From a virus, in the IMG/VR virus record IMGVR_UViG_3300033995_001005, positions 1 through 37,804 of that record: DNA of 37,804 bases. One strand, 5' to 3'. A model generated the notes under the pieces. It saw nothing but the letters and a program-made list of their open reading frames with translations, was not told the origin of the DNA and did not search any database. Shown here in pieces: positions 34,943-37,804 of this stretch (positions within the stretch are counted from its first letter, which is position 1; each line of letters starts with the position of its first letter). The translations under genes and the position numbers were made by a program.

Positions 34943-37602
34943 TGGCTTGTGATTTATATTATATATCTAGTATAACTGGAGATTGTTCTAATCTCTCATT
35001 AGGAGGTTTTTCAATAGAAATTCGGGGGTATGCTCCTGATTATGCAATAGAATGGATATCACCTGATTATGGGACAATAGCGTTAGGTGAAGGAGTGACG
35101 GAGTATACCATTAATGGTTTATTGGAGGGAACATACACGTTTAATATTCTTGATTCATGTAATGACCCAGGTGTGACAGTACTTCCGGTAAATATTAATA
35201 TATCGAACGGTACTTGTGTTAGTATAATAAACCAACAAAACACTACTTGTAATTTTAATAATGGAGCAATAACAGCAGCAACCTCATATAACTATGGTAA
35301 TGCGAGTTACTATTTATATGAAAGTAATAGTGGATATTTATCTTCAGGGTCAACAGAAAATCTCGACTTTTCTTTTTATTCTTTATCGGCCGGAACTTAT
35401 TATGTTATTGCCGACGATGGTGGTGGATGTTCAGGTAAATCAGAAACTTGTATAATTAAATCGTCAACCAATTTAGATTATGATTTTTATGTTGTTAATG
35501 ATGCTGGTTGTAATGTTAGTTCAGGTAAGATATTTATAACAGGATTAACAGGAACCCCCCCATATACTTATCTATGGTCTAATGGTGGTACATTATCATC
35601 TATTACAGGATTAACAAATGGGTCTTACAGTGTTGCCGTAACAGATAGTACAGGGTGTGTAATACCTAAAAGTGCTAGTGTTGTTAAAGTACCTCAAATA
35701 GGGTTAGGGGGGTTCCAATCGATTAGTCCAAGTTGTGCGGAAAACAATGGTGAGTTAACGGTTTTTGTAACAGGAGGTACAGCACCGTATTATTATTCAG
35801 GTTCGACTGGAGAATCAAATATTTCGTTTGATTCTGAATACAAATTCACTAATATCCCTGGTGGAACTTTTTCAGTATATGTCCAAGATACTGGTTTATG
35901 TAGTTTTGTTGCGTCAACAACAATACAAACACCTTCAGGGTTTAATGTGACAAGGATTACTCTAACTAATTCAAAATGTTCGAATGATGATGGAAATATA
36001 TCCATAGAGTTACTTGGTACTAATGGTAACATTATTTATAAATTGACAAATTTGGACACATTTAATTTTGATGAAAATACTACTCCTAGTTTAAATCACC
36101 AATTTGCTGGTTTAAAATCTGGTACATATCTTTTAACCATTACAAATCGTACGTGTGTTTATAATAGAACAATCACAGTAATAAATGAGTCTTTATATAC
36201 AATTAATGTTTTAACTACAGGAACTACTTGTAATGGTCTTAATGGTTCTGTTAATATTGAGGTAGTGGGGGGTCAACCTCCATACACAATTGATATAGGG
36301 TCTCAATCAATAATAAATACACCATTAAGTTCCGTAACTTTTACTAATTTAGTTTCCGATTCATATACTGTTTCGGTAAAAGATTCTAGCCTAACTCCGT
36401 GTCAACAAACTAAAGATTTTGAGATAGACTCATCCGAGGGTGTTGGGTTTATATTAGTTAAAACTGATTCAACAGATGGTTCTGATGGAACAATTAATGT
36501 ATTAATAACGGGAGGTACACCAACATTTGATTTACAATGGAGCCCTAATGTGAATGGACAAACCGGTTATAGTATAACTAATTTAGATGCTGGGACATAT
36601 ACATTAACTGTGACTGATTCAAATAATTGTGTTAAAGAAAGTTCAATAACAATTTATGGGTATGATAAATTATCGTCTTATGAATCTTATACTATTTGTG
36701 ATAGTGATTTTGAGAATATTGGGGTAGGTGAATATGGGATATATCAAATGTATTCTGATGGGTATTATACTTTAGTGTCGGGGTTTACTAATTGTGTTTT
36801 AGATATGGCTATTTTTAGCTTAATTGTTACAATTGGTGATGAGGAAAAATTTAACGATTTTTATACTAGTTATTTATTAAATGATTATCCATATGATGAT
36901 TATTTTTATAGCGAATTAAAGGGGATGGTGGATAGTTTTGACCAAATTGGGCAAACAATAATCGACCCTATTGATAATCAAATTAAAATTATAACTAAAT
37001 GTGATGAGGAATCTTTAGTTCCAAATCATGTTGTTATTGAGCTACGTATTAGTTATACTATTTCGTGTCAATATTGTGGTTTGTTGGCAACACAAACACC
37101 TACACCAACACCTACACTAACTAAAACATCTAGTCCAACTAGAACACCAACAAAAACACCAACTAACACACCAACACCAACTAACACACTAACACCTGGA
37201 TTATCACCAAGCTTAACACCAACTAAAACACCAACACCAACTAAAACACCAACTAAAACACCAACTAAAACACCAACTAACACGCCAACTAAAACACAAA
37301 CACCAACTAAAACACCAACACCAACTGTTACTCCATCATCACCAAAAAAATACTATGTATATAGAAATTGTTCTAACACTAATCAATACGTTGTTCAAGA
37401 ATTACCGGGATTTACAATTGTCCCTGGTCAAATTTTAAGAAAAACTGATAATAATACTTGTTGGGAATTTATGTATATATCAAATGGTTATCCATTATTA
37501 AACCCATTATTTAGTGTAATAACAAATTCTGGAAATTATTTCACACCAGTTTTAAATCAGATATTCGTGGTTTGTATTGATTGTATAAACTATAGACCAT
37601 AG
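34942..37602 (+). CDS. SprB-like repeat adhesin / tail fibre with Thr-Pro stalk (886 aa)
   Basis: Residues about 95-573 contain five or six repeats of about 75-100 residues. Each has the SprB-repeat pattern: a glycine-proline turn ([46 protein letters not shown]), then a strand such as [13 protein letters not shown] or [13 protein letters not shown] ending in cysteine. SprB repeats occur in flavobacterial gliding adhesins. Residues 574-716 are a separate acidic, aromatic domain. Residues 718-800 are a Thr-Pro-rich stalk (TPTKTP units). Residues 802-886 form a small Cys-containing terminal domain (YYVYRNC, then CIDC), a likely receptor-binding tip. There is no signal peptide, which suits a virion protein. 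It is the last gene of the tail operon and is coupled to the gp7/gpI-like gene. I infer the fibre or receptor-binding protein. Confidence 0.75.
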   Translation: MACDLYYISSITGDCSNLSLGGFSIEIRGYAPDYAIEWISPDYGTIALGEGVTEYTINGLLEGTYTFNILDSCNDPGVTVLPVNINISNGTCVSIINQQNTTCNFNNGAITAATSYNYGNASYYLYESNSGYLSSGSTENLDFSFYSLSAGTYYVIADDGGGCSGKSETCIIKSSTNLDYDFYVVNDAGCNVSSGKIFITGLTGTPPYTYLWSNGGTLSSITGLTNGSYSVAVTDSTGCVIPKSASVVKVPQIGLGGFQSISPSCAENNGELTVFVTGGTAPYYYSGSTGESNISFDSEYKFTNIPGGTFSVYVQDTGLCSFVASTTIQTPSGFNVTRITLTNSKCSNDDGNISIELLGTNGNIIYKLTNLDTFNFDENTTPSLNHQFAGLKSGTYLLTITNRTCVYNRTITVINESLYTINVLTTGTTCNGLNGSVNIEVVGGQPPYTIDIGSQSIINTPLSSVTFTNLVSDSYTVSVKDSSLTPCQQTKDFEIDSSEGVGFILVKTDSTDGSDGTINVLITGGTPTFDLQWSPNVNGQTGYSITNLDAGTYTLTVTDSNNCVKESSITIYGYDKLSSYESYTICDSDFENIGVGEYGIYQMYSDGYYTLVSGFTNCVLDMAIFSLIVTIGDEEKFNDFYTSYLLNDYPYDDYFYSELKGMVDSFDQIGQTIIDPIDNQIKIITKCDEESLVPNHVVIELRISYTISCQYCGLLATQTPTPTPTLTKTSSPTRTPTKTPTNTPTPTNTLTPGLSPSLTPTKTPTPTKTPTKTPTKTPTNTPTKTQTPTKTPTPTVTPSSPKKYYVYRNCSNTNQYVVQELPGFTIVPGQILRKTDNNTCWEFMYISNGYPLLNPLFSVITNSGNYFTPVLNQIFVVCIDCINYRP
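37093..37341 (+). repeat. In-frame Thr-Pro minisatellite
   Basis: The stalk of the fibre gene is built from imperfect 6-, 12- and 18-base units, mainly CCAACTAAAACA with CCAACACCAACT variants, encoding T-K-T-P and T-P-T-P. All unit lengths are multiples of three, so gain or loss of units changes stalk length without breaking the frame. The minus strand shows a long open frame of Val/Gly/Leu that is only an echo of the repeat. Confidence 0.9.
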
Positions 37603-37675
37603 TGTTGTGGTGTTTGTTATCTTGATGGAACGATAACTAACCAAGTGGAAGACACTACATATATAAGATAATAAA

Positions 37676-37712
37676 ATAAAAAAAAACCCACCATAAAGGT
37701 GGGTTAATTTTT
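37676..37712 (-). terminator. Bidirectional terminator between convergent genes
   Basis: AACCCACC (37685-37692) pairs with GGTGGGTT (37698-37705) around ATAAA. On the minus strand the stem is followed by nine U residues (plus-strand A run 37678-37686), a strong terminator placed directly after the stop of the minus-strand gene. On the plus strand it is followed by AATTTTTA and could also stop the tail operon transcript. Confidence 0.88.
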
Positions 37713-37804
37713 ACCAAATATTTTCTTGATTCATATGACCTAAAACACAAGCGTAAGCGTCGGTTTGGTCAAAATTCTCTTTTTTAAGTGTGTTGTTTTT
37801 GGTG
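37711..37804 (-). CDS. C-terminal end of a RuvC-like Holliday junction resolvase (partial)
   Basis: Only the last 30 codons are inside the window. The minus-strand frame is open from the right edge to a TAA at 37711-37713. The visible end contains ENFDQTDAYACVLGHM. The spacing D-x-x-D-A-x-A-x-x-x-x-H matches the last catalytic-aspartate helix of RuvC-type resolvases. The frame stops a few bases before a strong minus-strand terminator, which supports it as a real gene end. A resolvase would fit the UvsX-based recombination system nearby. With so few residues, another nuclease of the RNase H fold remains possible. Confidence 0.45.
   Translation of the reverse strand, partial: TKNNTLKKENFDQTDAYACVLGHMNQENIW

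Noticed and set aside
37068-37283. Minus-strand Val/Gly/Leu-rich frame
   Set aside because: It is the antisense of the Thr-Pro minisatellite and has no start or context.
10965-37602. Recoding of TAG as glutamine, known in some Bacteroidota phages
   Set aside because: Several genes end sensibly at TAG, including the gp32-like protein right after its DDMPF tip, so TAG is a normal stop here.
37603-37660. tRNA or structured RNA after the fibre gene (AGTGT...ACACT and GTTATC...GATAAC pairings)
   Set aside because: The arms are short and the middle does not pair well; no cloverleaf can be drawn.

Overview
The window is one arm of a large, strongly AT-rich genome of a contractile-tailed (myovirus, T4-superfamily) bacteriophage. 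All complete genes lie on the plus strand, nearly back to back, with gaps of a few bases or 1-11 base overlaps. Start codons sit in A-rich contexts such as TAAAATATG and TATATGGC, with no recognisable Shine-Dalgarno sequence. This initiation style, a fibre protein built of SprB-like repeats, and PKD-like and carboxypeptidase-regulatory-like domains in the tail proteins point to a Bacteroidota host, probably a flavobacterium. This host call is an inference.

Layout. (1) 1-10006: tail and baseplate genes. These are a 5'-truncated protein with an OmpA-like domain, a gp53-like LysM wedge protein, a giant (2106-residue) hub-like protein, a small unknown protein and a proline-rich coiled-coil protein. 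They are closed by a UUCG-loop terminator at 10009-10035. (2) 10104-19006: a DNA metabolism cassette that starts at a near-consensus promoter. It holds a gp32-like single-strand binding protein, UvsX recombinase, a free-standing HNH endonuclease, RNase H-type 5' nuclease, an unknown protein, a gp41/DnaB-like helicase, NrdB and NrdA. It is closed by a second hairpin terminator at 19026-19052. (3) 19100-37602: the baseplate wedge and host-contact module. It holds gp25, gp6, a 1915-residue protein with a central membrane-type hydrophobic block, four poorly known tail proteins, a gp7/gpI-like wedge protein and a SprB-repeat adhesin or fibre with a Thr-Pro minisatellite stalk. (4) Right edge: a terminator that serves a convergent minus-strand gene, of which only the last 30 codons are visible. 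Its end looks like a RuvC-type resolvase.

How it works together. gp25, gp6 and the gp7/gpI-like protein form the conserved wedge core of contractile tails, with gp53 as peripheral wedge and the giant hub-like protein at the tail tip. The large proteins at 21475-37602 probably form the host-facing periphery. gp32, UvsX, RNase H and the helicase form a T4-style recombination and replication set, and NrdA/NrdB supply deoxynucleotides. The replication cassette sits inside the baseplate genes in the same orientation, with a terminator at each boundary. The most interesting parts are the envelope-contact proteins (transmembrane-like block, PKD and SprB-like domains), the SSB-style tail on a gp32-like protein that has no cysteines, and the 15-residue repeat in the HNH protein. 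I found no tRNA, CRISPR array, integrase or attachment site. No gene-free stretch exceeds about 110 bases.
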